Shown here piece by piece: positions 1 to 7,966 of a stretch of 64,000 bases of DNA (position 1 is its first letter; every line of letters begins with the position of its first letter). The notes under the pieces are model-generated. The model searched no databases, was not told the DNA's origin, and saw only the letters and a program-made list of their open reading frames with translations. Source of the DNA: an uncultured Alistipes sp. (GTDB taxonomy: Bacteria; Bacteroidota; Bacteroidia; Bacteroidales; Rikenellaceae); the NCBI GenBank assembly GCA_944321945.1, contig CALUNE010000009.1:1-64000 (forward strand). The letters run 5' to 3'. The position numbers and the translations under genes are program-made.

Positions 1-111
1 CCCGCCGAGTTCGACCCCCGCAAGTACCTGGGTCCGGCTCGTGACAACATGAAGAAGCTCTACATCCACAAGATCAAGGAGGTTCTGGGTTCGGACGGCA
101 AGGCCGAATAA
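1..111 (+). CDS. fba: Class II fructose-bisphosphate aldolase, C-terminal end (partial)
   Basis: Only the last 36 codons lie in the window; the frame is open from base 1 to TAA at 109-111. The tail carries FDPRKYLGPAR followed by a basic helix and VLGSDGKAE. This matches what I know of the C-terminus of long-type class II (zinc-dependent) fructose-1,6-bisphosphate aldolases in Bacteroidales, which split fructose-1,6-bisphosphate into dihydroxyacetone phosphate and glyceraldehyde-3-phosphate in glycolysis. The catalytic domain is outside the window, so the call rests on this tail alone. A rho-independent terminator follows 20 bases later, so this is the last gene of its transcript. Confidence 0.8.
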   Translation, partial: PAEFDPRKYLGPARDNMKKLYIHKIKEVLGSDGKAE

Positions 112-131
112 TTCGGAGCATCCCGAAACGA

Positions 132-170
132 AAAGCCGGAGGGTCGTCGAGAACCTCCGGTTTTTTGTTG
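132..170 (+). terminator. Rho-independent terminator after the aldolase gene
   Basis: CCGGAGG at 136-142 pairs with CCTCCGG at 154-160, and six T residues follow directly at 161-166. It ends the aldolase transcript. Confidence 0.9.
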
Positions 171-338
171 TGCAAGCCCTGCCATACAGAAATCTGCTCC
201 CGGCCGGAAGACTTGCTGTCATTCGCCGACTGCGGCGCCGTTTTCAAATCTGACCCTCTCCTAAATCTCCTCCCCGGAGGGGACGCGCCGTTGTACAGAG
301 CCGGGCGAGCAGAAGCCCGGAATCGGTAAAAGATCCGT

Positions 339-794
339 TTATTTCACAGTCACCCGGAAGCGGCACTCCGAGCCGCCGGCCAGTACCGTTGCAAGCGTCT
401 CCACTTCAATCGTCCGCCCCGGCATCAACACCTCAAGCACATAGAGAATACTCTGACGCGAACATTCACAATGGGTCATAGCCGCCACAAACCCCGCCTC
501 GACCTGCGGACAGAGGCAACGCGGATAACCCATCTCGTAAACCCGTCCCGGCTCTATGACATCGGCAAAGAAAAACGGGCTCCTCCCATATTTCGCATAC
601 TGCCGGTCGAGGTCGCATCCGCACTCCTCGAATTGCCGGCGCAGTTCGACCAGCACACCATCGCGGACACACGCCTCGGCACACGGCCGGTAAAGCCGCG
701 CCCGGACCTCGGCCGGAAGCTGACCGATCGCCGCCTCAAGCGTCCGATAAAACACCTGGTTCCTGGACTGTTCCACCCTTTTATCCATTGTCAT
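339..794 (-). CDS. Cysteine-rich small protein, possibly a DUF6144/V4R-like binding protein
   Basis: A 151-residue soluble protein with no signal peptide. It has nine cysteines, six of them in three CxC pairs (58/60, 93/95, 109/111), plus C38, C42 and C144. The C-terminal part (EVLMPG, an acidic stretch, then LAGGSECRFRV) resembles the end of V4R/hydrocarbon-binding or DUF6144-type domains, where a final Gly-Gly-x-x-Cys-x-Phe segment is common. I do not know the function; the CxC pairs could bind metal. I start it at the ATG at 794-792, just after the stop of the upstream hydrolase gene (805), which leaves a 10-base gap. A longer reading to 980 would overlap that gene and has no domain support. 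Probably co-transcribed with 805-1767. Confidence 0.7.
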   Translation of the reverse strand: MTMDKRVEQSRNQVFYRTLEAAIGQLPAEVRARLYRPCAEACVRDGVLVELRRQFEECGCDLDRQYAKYGRSPFFFADVIEPGRVYEMGYPRCLCPQVEAGFVAAMTHCECSRQSILYVLEVLMPGRTIEVETLATVLAGGSECRFRVTVK

Positions 795-804
795 TTTCGG
801 TATT

Positions 805-1767
805 TCAATCCTCCGGAATATACCGCCCGACAAACTCACCCACACGCCGCGTGTACTCCTCCCGCTGATCGTGATACGACATGGCGTGCGTCGCTCCCGG
901 CACGATCCACAACTCCTTCTCGCCGGGTTTGGCGTCGTACAACGGGTAGACCATCCACGTCGGCACGTAATCGTCCGCATCGCCGTGGATGAAGAGCATC
1001 GGGAGCCCGCAACGGGCCACCTGCCTCAGCGACGAAGCCTCGCGGAACGTCCAGCCGAACTTCACACCGCACAGACCGCTGGCCACATCCAGCAGCGGAA
1101 AGGCCGGCAGGTGGAACTGTTCGCGCAACTCCTTTGAGAATTCATCCCAGACACTCGTGTAGCCGCAATCCTCGACGAAACACCGCACGTAGGGCTGCTG
1201 CACCTCGCCCGAGACCATCATTGTCGTGGCGGCCCCCATCGAGATGCCGTGCACCACCATCCGCGTCTGCCCGCCGAAGAGCGTGTTGGCCACCTCCATC
1301 CAGCGCAGCACGTCGAGACGGTCCTTCCACCCCATCTGGATGGCACGACCGGCGCTCTCACCGTGGTAATAGAGATCCGGCAGGAGGATATTGAACCCCA
1401 GATCTCGGTTGTAGAGGTAGCCGATCATCAGCATCCGCACGGCATTGTCCGTGTAGCCGTGGACGATGACCGCCGTACGGTCCGTGGGCTGCGGGGCCCG
1501 GACATAGAGGGCATGCAGGCGTTCGCCCTCCCGCCCGAGGATCGACGTGTCGCGCAGGGCCCCCACCCGGTGGAGGCTGTCGACCCACGGTCGCAGGAAG
1601 GGGTACTCCCTGTACATATATTTATAGGAGGAGGCATTCTTGGCCTCGATCGTCGCCTGCGGCTGCAGCGAGTAGCGCAGCAGGTAGAGACTGCCGCCCA
1701 CGAGGAGTGCCGCGATGATCACCACCGCAAGGACGACACCCCGAAGAATCCGTCTTTTCATATTCAT
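805..1767 (-). CDS. Membrane-anchored alpha/beta hydrolase
   Basis: A 320-residue protein with one N-terminal membrane segment (about residues 8-30), then an alpha/beta-hydrolase domain, so it is probably anchored facing the periplasm. The nucleophile elbow is HGISMG (Ser176), the acid lies in HGDADDYVP (Asp263-266) and the base in GATHAM (His294). The oxyanion region is VHGYTD (about 102-107). The sequence is closest to the prolyl-oligopeptidase-like / FrsA-YqkD esterase group; the substrate is unknown. It is followed 10 bases later by the small Cys-rich gene on the same strand. A second in-frame ATG lies at 1761. GATATTTG at 1809-1802 is one base off the -7 promoter consensus and could drive this pair. 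Confidence 0.88.
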   Translation of the reverse strand: MNMKRRILRGVVLAVVIIAALLVGGSLYLLRYSLQPQATIEAKNASSYKYMYREYPFLRPWVDSLHRVGALRDTSILGREGERLHALYVRAPQPTDRTAVIVHGYTDNAVRMLMIGYLYNRDLGFNILLPDLYYHGESAGRAIQMGWKDRLDVLRWMEVANTLFGGQTRMVVHGISMGAATTMMVSGEVQQPYVRCFVEDCGYTSVWDEFSKELREQFHLPAFPLLDVASGLCGVKFGWTFREASSLRQVARCGLPMLFIHGDADDYVPTWMVYPLYDAKPGEKELWIVPGATHAMSYHDQREEYTRRVGEFVGRYIPED

Positions 1768-1949
1768 CCAGATATTGGTTCCTACGAAAAGACCGTCGAA
1801 GCAAATATCCTGCCCCGACGGTCCTCCGCTGTTTCATCCGATCCGCCTCCGGACACCGGTACTGCAGCCGGCCGGGTGTCAAGGCATGCCGGGCAAGCCA
1901 GACACCGCAGTCGGCCGGGGATCACAGTCGGCCGGTCGGGAAGCGACGA

Positions 1950-2900
1950 TCAGTTCTTGCCCAGCTTGGTGCGGATATGGGAGAGCATGTCGTCGGTCAT
2001 CCGCGAAAGGTCCCATTCGGGCTTCCAGCCCCACTCCTCGCGGGCGCAGGTGTCGTCCAGCGAGTTGGGCCAGCTCTCGGCGATCTCCTTCTTCACGGGA
2101 TCGATGTCGTAGTTCATCGTGAAGTCGGGCAGACGCTTCTTGATCTCGGCATAGATAATCTCCGGCGTGAAGCTCATCGAGGCGAGGTTGAAGCTGTTGC
2201 GGTGGACGAGCTTCGAGGGGTCGGCCTCCATCAGCTCCACGCAGGCCCGCAGCGCATCCGGCATATAGATCATGTCCATATAGACGTCACCCGGCACGGG
2301 GCAGGTGAAATGACCGCTGCGAATCGCCTCGTAGTAGATCTCGACAGCGTAGTCGGTCGTACCGCCGCCGGGCAGCGTGACGTTCGAGATGATGCCCGGG
2401 AAGCGGACCGAACGCGTATCGACCCCATATTTGTGGTGATAGTAGTTGCTCAACAGTTCGCCGGTCACCTTGCAGACGCCGTAGATGGTCGTCGGCTGCA
2501 TGATGGTGTCCTGCGGGGTCTTGTCCTTGGGCGAAGTGGGGCCGAAGGCGCCGATCGACGAAGGGGTGAAGAGGGCGCAGTGGTGCTGACGGGCCACCTC
2601 GAGCGAATTGTTCAGTGCACCCATGTTGACATTCCAGGCCATCTGGGGATTGCGCTCGCCGACAGCCGAAAGCAGGGCCACGAGGTTGAAGATCGCATCA
2701 ACGTGGTAACGGGCCACGACGGAAGCCATGGCCGTTGCATCGAGGGCATTCAGCACCTCGAAGGGGCCGTCCTCTCCCAGGTTGCGGCATTCGCGCATAT
2801 CGGTGGCCACGACATTCGAGCCTCCGTAAATTCCACGCAGGAAAACTGTCAGCTCGGAACCAATCTGGCCTCCGGCGCCTACTATCAGAATACGTTTCAT
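1950..2900 (-). CDS. tdh: L-threonine 3-dehydrogenase, SDR type (NAD-dependent epimerase/dehydratase fold)
   Basis: A 316-residue cytosolic protein. The N-terminal Rossmann motif is VGAGGQIG (residues 7-14) and the catalytic pair is Y140-G-V-C-K144. The C-terminal segments around AESWPNSLDD and EEWGWKPEWDL are typical of short-chain-type threonine dehydrogenases, which oxidise L-threonine to 2-amino-3-ketobutyrate with NAD. UDP-sugar epimerases share the fold but usually lack this tail. The start is the ATG at 2900, placed by the Rossmann motif at the N-terminus; a longer frame to 3080 would run through the tRNA. TATCTTTA at 2932-2925 is a one-mismatch -7 element. It is divergent from tRNA-Thr. 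Confidence 0.9.
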   Translation of the reverse strand: MKRILIVGAGGQIGSELTVFLRGIYGGSNVVATDMRECRNLGEDGPFEVLNALDATAMASVVARYHVDAIFNLVALLSAVGERNPQMAWNVNMGALNNSLEVARQHHCALFTPSSIGAFGPTSPKDKTPQDTIMQPTTIYGVCKVTGELLSNYYHHKYGVDTRSVRFPGIISNVTLPGGGTTDYAVEIYYEAIRSGHFTCPVPGDVYMDMIYMPDALRACVELMEADPSKLVHRNSFNLASMSFTPEIIYAEIKKRLPDFTMNYDIDPVKKEIAESWPNSLDDTCAREEWGWKPEWDLSRMTDDMLSHIRTKLGKN

Positions 2901-2960
2901 GTGTTTTGGGTTATAATTTGGTAGTAAAGATAGAAAATATTTGTGAAAAGCGCATATTTT

Positions 2961-2992
2961 TTTGGTCTTTTCATTTTTCTTATGTACTTTTG
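2961..2992 (+). promoter_or_regulatory. Bacteroidetes-type promoter of tRNA-Thr
   Basis: TTTG at 2961-2964 and TACTTTTG at 2985-2992 match the -33 and TAnnTTTG -7 consensus with a 20-base spacer. Transcription would begin near 2999, about 15 bases before the tRNA. Confidence 0.85.
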
Positions 2993-3013
2993 CACCACTC
3001 AACGAAGGAAACT

Positions 3014-3085
<72 letters not shown>

Positions 3086-3121
3086 CTCGGAGGCGCAGAG
3101 AAAGAGGTCGCCAAAAAAAGG

Positions 3122-3164
3122 AAAGCCTTATGTATCAGATGATATGTAAGGCTTTTTTGTTTTT
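3122..3164 (+). terminator. Terminator after tRNA-Thr
   Basis: AAAGCCTTA (3122-3130) pairs with TAAGGCTTT (3147-3155), and the T-rich tract runs to 3164. Confidence 0.85.
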
Positions 3165-3461
3165 GTACGGTTTTCGAGAATGCATCTGCAGACAGGCAGT
3201 CCGAGGCCAAATCGGGACCAGTTCTGCCCCGGATCGAAAACAGGCGTACGATTTACGCGCCATATTCCCGCCCCCCCGATTACAAGGAGTCGGGCCGGCT
3301 CAACGGCTTCGTTCAACAATCAGCCCCGTCCGAGGGGCTGTCCCGGCGAAGCGGAACAAATCCCGAAACAGACGGCGCTGAAATGATCCCGGTTGCGGCG
3401 GTATTTTCATCCAGGCAGGCGACTTTCGCCCCGTGCGGAGACACCCAATCGAATTATTGCG
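3165..3461. other. Intergenic stretch without a supported gene
   Basis: No frame here shows a recognisable domain or a start near a promoter. The only structure seen is a GC-rich hairpin, CAGCCCC (3321-3327) with GGGGCTG (3334-3340), which lacks a T tract. Confidence 0.6.
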
Positions 3462-3469
3462 TACCTTTG
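3462..3469 (+). promoter_or_regulatory. -7 element of the AraC-type regulator gene
   Basis: TACCTTTG fits TAnnTTTG exactly. A transcript start near 3475 excludes the in-frame ATG at 3433 and supports the start at 3499. No clear TTTG is visible at -33. Confidence 0.65.
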
Positions 3470-3498
3470 TTACGATCGCCTTCAAGCCCGATACACGC

Positions 3499-4659
3499 AT
3501 GAACCATCCGCTCTACGAATATTCGCTCTGCATCGCCCTGCCGCTGATGATCTTCTTCGGCGCCTACTTCCTGCTGGCCCCGGCCCCCGACAAGGCCATT
3601 TTCGCGAACTACCTCCGCTCGCGGCGCATCATGGGTTGTGCTCTGCTGCTTCTGGCGGCCAACTACGCGGTCCACTTCTTCTTCGAGATCCGGTTCCGCG
3701 ACGTTCATGCAGCCATTCTGATGAACCTCTCGACCTACTTCCTCTGCTACTGGCTCTTCAGTTCGGCGCTCACCACGCTGCTCGACCGCTTCTACATCAC
3801 GCGCCGCCGACTGCGCTTCCACCTCTCGGCATGGGTGCTCTTCACGCTCCTCTCGGGCGTCATCCTGCTGGGCCTGCCCGAGGGCGCGGCCCAGAGGGCG
3901 GGGCTGACGGTGATGGCCGTCTGGCTCGTGGGCTATGGACTGTGGCTGGCCCGACGGCTTATCCGCGCCTACCGCCGCGCCGTACGCCTCTTCGACGACA
4001 CCCGCTCCGACGACATCGGCGCCTACATCCGCTGGATGTCCGTCTTCACCTACTGGGCCGTCATCTTCGGCGTCGGATGCGGGCTGCTCACCTTCCTGCC
4101 CGACCGCTACGTCTTCCTGTGGATCCTCTCGTCGGTACCCTTCTACATCTACCTCTACTGCTCCTACATGAACTACCTGCTCCTCTACGAGCGGGTCGAG
4201 CAGGCCCTCGAGGAGGAGATCCCCGCGGAGGTGGACGCCGCCGCGGAGGCTCCGAGCGATTCGGACGGTCCGGACAACAGGCCGGACTGCGAGGCACGTC
4301 CCCTCCATACCGACCTTGCCGTGCGGCTTTCCGGGTGGATTGCCGCCAACGGCTACCTCCAGCCGGGGCTGACCATCCGCGAACTGGCCGATACGCTGCA
4401 CACCAACCGCACCTACCTCTCGGAATACATCAAGGCAACGTACGATCGTTCGTTCCGCGACTGGATCTCGGGACTGCGCATCGACCATGCCAAGCAGATG
4501 CTGCTCCGCTCGCCCGAACTGACCATTCTCGAAATCGCGGAAAAGTCGGGATTCCTCTCGCCGAGTCACTTCATGCGAACCTTCAAGGAGCACGAGGCGT
4601 GTTCGCCCGCCCGATGGCGTCGCATGCGGGTATTTGAGGAGCAGACTCCGGAGCAATAG
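3499..4659 (+). CDS. Membrane-bound AraC-family transcriptional regulator
   Basis: A 386-residue protein with about six or seven hydrophobic membrane segments over residues 8-228, an acidic linker rich in Glu, Ala and Asp (235-262), and a C-terminal AraC/XylS double helix-turn-helix domain (about 278-376). Helix 2 contains TIRELADTLHTNRTYLSEYI and the second motif reads ILEIAEKSGFLSPSHFMRTF. The layout implies a regulator that senses a signal at the membrane and binds DNA directly. The start at 3499 is favoured because the -7 element lies just upstream. A strong terminator follows, then a fourfold repeat of AraC-like half-sites in front of the fimbrial operon, so I infer that it controls that operon, itself, or both. 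Confidence 0.88.
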   Translation: MNHPLYEYSLCIALPLMIFFGAYFLLAPAPDKAIFANYLRSRRIMGCALLLLAANYAVHFFFEIRFRDVHAAILMNLSTYFLCYWLFSSALTTLLDRFYITRRRLRFHLSAWVLFTLLSGVILLGLPEGAAQRAGLTVMAVWLVGYGLWLARRLIRAYRRAVRLFDDTRSDDIGAYIRWMSVFTYWAVIFGVGCGLLTFLPDRYVFLWILSSVPFYIYLYCSYMNYLLLYERVEQALEEEIPAEVDAAAEAPSDSDGPDNRPDCEARPLHTDLAVRLSGWIAANGYLQPGLTIRELADTLHTNRTYLSEYIKATYDRSFRDWISGLRIDHAKQMLLRSPELTILEIAEKSGFLSPSHFMRTFKEHEACSPARWRRMRVFEEQTPEQ

Positions 4660-4687
4660 ATCCCCATCCGGCAACGACCGACCACAT

Positions 4688-4716
4688 GGACACCCCGAAC
4701 GGGGTGTCCTTTTTTC
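4688..4716 (+). terminator. Terminator after the AraC-type regulator
   Basis: GGACACCCC (4688-4696) pairs with GGGGTGTCC (4701-4709) around the loop GAAC, followed by six T residues. Confidence 0.93.
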
Positions 4717-4773
4717 GTATCCGTCCGAAGCCGTTTGCCGCCCCGGAGCCGCATTGCGGCAAACATAAAAATG

Positions 4774-4850
4774 TGCCCAAATGACAAAAATATGCCTAAA
4801 CGACAAAAACAAAAAATGCCTGTCTGACAAAAAAGTGCGATTCTGACAAA
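4774..4850 (+). promoter_or_regulatory. Four direct repeats, TGCC-N4-YGACAAA: candidate regulator-binding array
   Basis: Four copies of TGC(C/G)-N4-(T/C)GACAAA start at 4774, 4793, 4817 and 4836, spaced 19, 24 and 19 bases apart, in an AT-rich stretch. Two short conserved blocks about 8 bases apart per unit is the usual form of an AraC-family monomer site, with one block per helix-turn-helix. The array sits between the AraC-type gene and the fimbrial operon, about 50-125 bases upstream of the candidate -7 element at 4899. This is inference from position and repeat structure. Confidence 0.6.
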
Positions 4851-4898
4851 TTCCGTATTCCGCAGCGAGCCAAGGCTGTGGGTTCCCGATTTTTTACC

Positions 4899-4906
4899 TA
4901 CTTTTA
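4899..4906 (+). promoter_or_regulatory. Candidate -7 element of the fimbrial operon
   Basis: TACTTTTA matches TAnnTTTG except for the last base. It lies 65 bases before the first ATG of the operon and just downstream of the repeat array. A weak -7 element and a poor -33 region would fit a promoter that needs an activator. Confidence 0.4.
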
Positions 4907-4970
4907 ACCTGCAACACCGATCCGGAGTCTGCAGTCCCTACCGCGAAACAAGTCAAATATCCTTCATTTT

Positions 4971-6056
4971 ATGAGCAAAAAAATTCAATTCCTCTCCCTG
5001 CTTGCCCTCCTTTGGATCCCGGCGGCAGCCCAGGAGTCATCCGACTCAACCTACACCTTCCGCTTCGTTTCGCAGAAGGACATGTTCTATGTGCCGTGGA
5101 GCGACAACGGCGAGGAGCTCGACCGTCTGCTCGCCTGCATCGCGCAAAACAAGGCCGCCATCACGGAGGGCACCGTGCCCGTCTACGTGGACGGCTACTG
5201 CATCTCGCAGCCCTCGGAAACCGAAAACCTCGCCATGGCCAGGACGCGTTCAAACCGCGTGAAGACGGAGATGATTCTCCGCGGCGGGCTCACCGAGGCC
5301 TGCTTCCGGACACAGAACCACGCCTCGCAGGGCAACTTCGTGACCGTGCGCCTCGTCATCCCCGCCGGGCCGTCGGAGGCCGAGCTTGCAGCCCGCCGCG
5401 CTGCCAAGGAGGCCGAAGCCGAGCGTCTGGAGGCCGCGAAGCGCGCCGAAGAAGAGCGCCTTGCTGCCGAACGAGCCGCCGAAGAGGCACACCGGGCCGC
5501 CGCCGAAACCGAGACGGTCCCGCCCGTCCTGGAGGAGGCCCGAGCCGAAGAGCCCGAGAAGACCGAGTGCTGCGCCATGGGCCTCTCCCTGCGTGCCAAC
5601 CTGCTGCGCTGGGCGACGCTGACGCCCGACCTCGGGCTGGAGTGGCACATCTCCGACCGCTGGAGCCTGGGCGTGAGCGGCTCATGGACCTCGTGGTCGT
5701 GGAACGACAAGGAGCGCCGCTACGCCCTGTGGGAGGTAGCTCCCGAGGTACGCTATTATATGGGCAGGGAGCGGCGCGGCTACCTCGGCGTGATGTTCAA
5801 AACCAGCGCATTCAACTACAAGTTCTCCGAAACAGGCAAGCAGGGCAACCTTCTGGGCGGCGGGCTGACCGGAGGCTACATCCTGCCCATCGGCAACTGC
5901 CTCTCGCTCGACTTCTCGCTCGGGCTCGGATACCTGAATGCCGACTATGAGAAATACGTGGTCATCGACGGTGTGCGCGTACGCCGCGGCAACGAGACCA
6001 AGGAGTGGTGGGGCCCCATCAATGCCGGTATGACATTGGTATGGACGCTATTCTAA
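4971..6056 (+). CDS. DUF3575-like outer-membrane protein with OmpA-like N-terminal region
   Basis: A 361-residue exported protein with a signal peptide (residues 1-20). An OmpA-like segment covers about 25-135, with VYVDGYCISQPSETENLAMARTR resembling the peptidoglycan-binding fold (listed as two halves, VYVDGYCI and SETENLAMARTR). A long Ala/Glu/Arg-rich coiled coil spans about 143-185. The C-terminal half (200-361) alternates short aromatic strands (WSLGVSGSWTSWSW, YYMGRERRGYLGVMF) and ends in Phe, as expected of a small beta-barrel. DUF3575-type proteins often head FimB/fimbrillin operons in Bacteroidales, and the next gene follows after 16 bases. The role is inferred as outer-membrane anchoring or assembly of the pilus. 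Confidence 0.78.
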   Translation: MSKKIQFLSLLALLWIPAAAQESSDSTYTFRFVSQKDMFYVPWSDNGEELDRLLACIAQNKAAITEGTVPVYVDGYCISQPSETENLAMARTRSNRVKTEMILRGGLTEACFRTQNHASQGNFVTVRLVIPAGPSEAELAARRAAKEAEAERLEAAKRAEEERLAAERAAEEAHRAAAETETVPPVLEEARAEEPEKTECCAMGLSLRANLLRWATLTPDLGLEWHISDRWSLGVSGSWTSWSWNDKERRYALWEVAPEVRYYMGRERRGYLGVMFKTSAFNYKFSETGKQGNLLGGGLTGGYILPIGNCLSLDFSLGLGYLNADYEKYVVIDGVRVRRGNETKEWWGPINAGMTLVWTLF

Positions 6057-6072
6057 GAAAGGAGATCAACGT

Positions 6073-6909
6073 ATGAAAGCAAGACAATATATAAATATGA
6101 TGGGAATGGCAGCCGCCGTGCTGCTCTCTTCCTGCGTGAAGGACACGCTCTATGACACGCCACACCCCGACAAGGGAGCTGTCACCGTCAGTCTGACGGG
6201 AGTGTCGGCAGACGATAACTATGTACTCGACATGGACGGGAAGGTGGCCGACATTACAGGCTCGCCATTCACCTATCCCGACCTGCTCAATCCGGGAACA
6301 CACAGTATGGTAATCTATAACCGTGCGGAAGGTTTCACTTTCGACGAACGAATGGCACGGGTCAATGCCCACACGGACGGGACCTCTGTTATCCCCCTGC
6401 CGGGCTATCTGAAGACCGTCAGTCAGCAGATTACCGTTACAGCTGACGACACGCTGCGTGTCAATGCCGTTCCGCAGCAGCGTGTACGTGACCTGCAACT
6501 GGAACTGGAGGTGACACAGGGACGCCCCGAACTGATACAAAGCGTGACCGCCACCCTCAGCGGCATAGCCGGAGCCTTCGACATGGAGCAGGGACAGACC
6601 ACGGGCGAACCAGCCTCTACGCTCTTCTCCTTCACCCGTGACGGCAGCCGGCTCACGGCCTATGCCCGCCTGCTGGGAACGATGGGAGCCGTGCAGACGC
6701 TGGTACTGGACATCGTCTTCATCGACGGCGGACGCACACAGCACACGGAAGTCGATCTGACGGAGGCCATGAAGGACTTCAACGGCGACATGACCACCGT
6801 CTACCGGGTGACCGGGACACTGGAGACCCCCGTCGGCATGGAAGAAGGCAAGGGCGAAATTACCGGATGGGAAACGGTAGAAGGTGGCGATTCCAGTGCG
6901 GAAATGTAA
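6073..6909 (+). CDS. FimB/Mfa2-like fimbrial anchor lipoprotein
   Basis: A 278-residue lipoprotein; the lipobox LLSSC puts the acylated cysteine at residue 21. The mature start (VKDTLYDTPHPDKGAV) and the two transthyretin-like beta-domains, first about 35-130 and second about 135-265, resemble the FimB/Mfa2 family, whose members anchor type V pili to the outer membrane and limit their length. It lies 16 bases after the DUF3575-like gene and 39 bases before the fimbrillin gene; that gap is an AT-rich run of GAATGAA repeats. Codon use is less extreme than in neighbouring genes: TCG serine codons are scarcer and A/T-ending codons commoner, which hints at transfer. Confidence 0.75.
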   Translation: MKARQYINMMGMAAAVLLSSCVKDTLYDTPHPDKGAVTVSLTGVSADDNYVLDMDGKVADITGSPFTYPDLLNPGTHSMVIYNRAEGFTFDERMARVNAHTDGTSVIPLPGYLKTVSQQITVTADDTLRVNAVPQQRVRDLQLELEVTQGRPELIQSVTATLSGIAGAFDMEQGQTTGEPASTLFSFTRDGSRLTAYARLLGTMGAVQTLVLDIVFIDGGRTQHTEVDLTEAMKDFNGDMTTVYRVTGTLETPVGMEEGKGEITGWETVEGGDSSAEM

Positions 6910-6948
6910 GACAATGAAGAATGAAGAATGAAGAATTAATAATTAAGA

Positions 6949-7842
6949 ATGAATAAGATGAAGACAAGATTTTTTGCTTTCGCAGCGCTGGCATTGACAC
7001 TTGCCGCCTGTAACAACGACAACGAGAACCTGAATGACGGCCCGGTAGCCGCCAAGTTTATCGCCGACATTACGCCCGCTACCCGCGTCAATTCGGAAGG
7101 AAACGAGTGGACCGAAGGCGACCGCATCGGCGTCACCGGCGCCGGCTTTACCAACGTGCCCTACAAGAGAGAGTACGGTATGTTCGTGCCTGACGGTACG
7201 GTCATCTATTTTGACGACACCGAAACCCATACCTTCCATGCCTACTATCCGTATCAGGCTGAGGGCGGAACGGTGACCGTCAGCACCGCAGCCGACAAAC
7301 AGGGCACGGGCATCGACTTCCTCTTTGCCTCGGGAGCCACGGGCGACACCCACAACCCGGAGGTGAGCTTCACCGACAAAACCGACAAAGGCGGCCCAGA
7401 CAACTCCTTCCAACACTGCATGAGTCTCATCAAGTTCACCTTCAAGGCGGGCGATGGCATCATTTTCAACGGAATGGAACCTGCCAGCTACACGTTGGGC
7501 GGGCTGAAGCACGAAGGCACATTCGACACGGCTACCGGAACGACTGCCGTAACCGCAGCCGCCAACTCGCCGATTACCATGCAGCTGGGCGGTGCCACCG
7601 CTTCGCAAGTCATCATTCTCCCGCAGGAAGTGACCATTCCTCTTGACCTGAGCGTGTCTTACAACGGACAGAGCTATACAGCCATACTGAAACTGCCTGA
7701 GACACCCACAGCCAATTTCTACACAGCAGGCTATGCCTACACCTACAACATAACGCTCAACAATAAGGACATCGAGGTGAGCGAACCCACAATTACTCCG
7801 TGGAAACCCGGCGATTCGTTCAATGCAAACTCTACGCTGTAA
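6949..7842 (+). CDS. Fimbrillin family protein (type V pilin-like)
   Basis: A 297-residue lipoprotein precursor with lipobox LAAC (Cys21). In known type V pilins the lipidated precursor is cut after an arginine by a trypsin-like protease; ITPATRV (Arg46) fits that position. Fimbrillin-like features follow: EWTEGDRIGV, a YFDDTETHTFHAYYPY segment, and SLIKFTFKAGDG in the middle, with a Tyr-rich YTYNITLNN strand near the C-terminus. It probably forms the pilus stalk or an accessory subunit at the cell surface. An in-frame ATG at 6958 is an equally good start. A GC-rich hairpin without a T tract (GCCGCC 7910-7915 with GGCGGC 7922-7927) lies between this and the next gene. Confidence 0.82.
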   Translation: MNKMKTRFFAFAALALTLAACNNDNENLNDGPVAAKFIADITPATRVNSEGNEWTEGDRIGVTGAGFTNVPYKREYGMFVPDGTVIYFDDTETHTFHAYYPYQAEGGTVTVSTAADKQGTGIDFLFASGATGDTHNPEVSFTDKTDKGGPDNSFQHCMSLIKFTFKAGDGIIFNGMEPASYTLGGLKHEGTFDTATGTTAVTAAANSPITMQLGGATASQVIILPQEVTIPLDLSVSYNGQSYTAILKLPETPTANFYTAGYAYTYNITLNNKDIEVSEPTITPWKPGDSFNANSTL

Positions 7843-7966
7843 GTTCCACACACCGCTGCCCCGGCGCAAGCGTCAAGCCGGAGCTGCCCATAGACACTAT
7901 GGTGCGACGGCCGCCTTCGCGGGCGGCGGCAGCACAAAACCGGAAACAAATAAAAAACAACCCGAT

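Noticed and set aside
301-320. Hairpin CCGGGC/GCCCGG as terminator of the leftward gene ending at 339
   Set aside because: Short stem with an 8-base loop and no T tract on the minus strand.
1859-1945. Short CAGTCGGCCGG repeats between the hydrolase and threonine dehydrogenase genes
   Set aside because: Only two imperfect copies in a GC-rich spacer; not enough to call a repeat array or a terminator.
3165-3460. Short open frames between tRNA-Thr and the AraC-type gene
   Set aside because: None has a promoter, a recognisable domain or consistent codon use.
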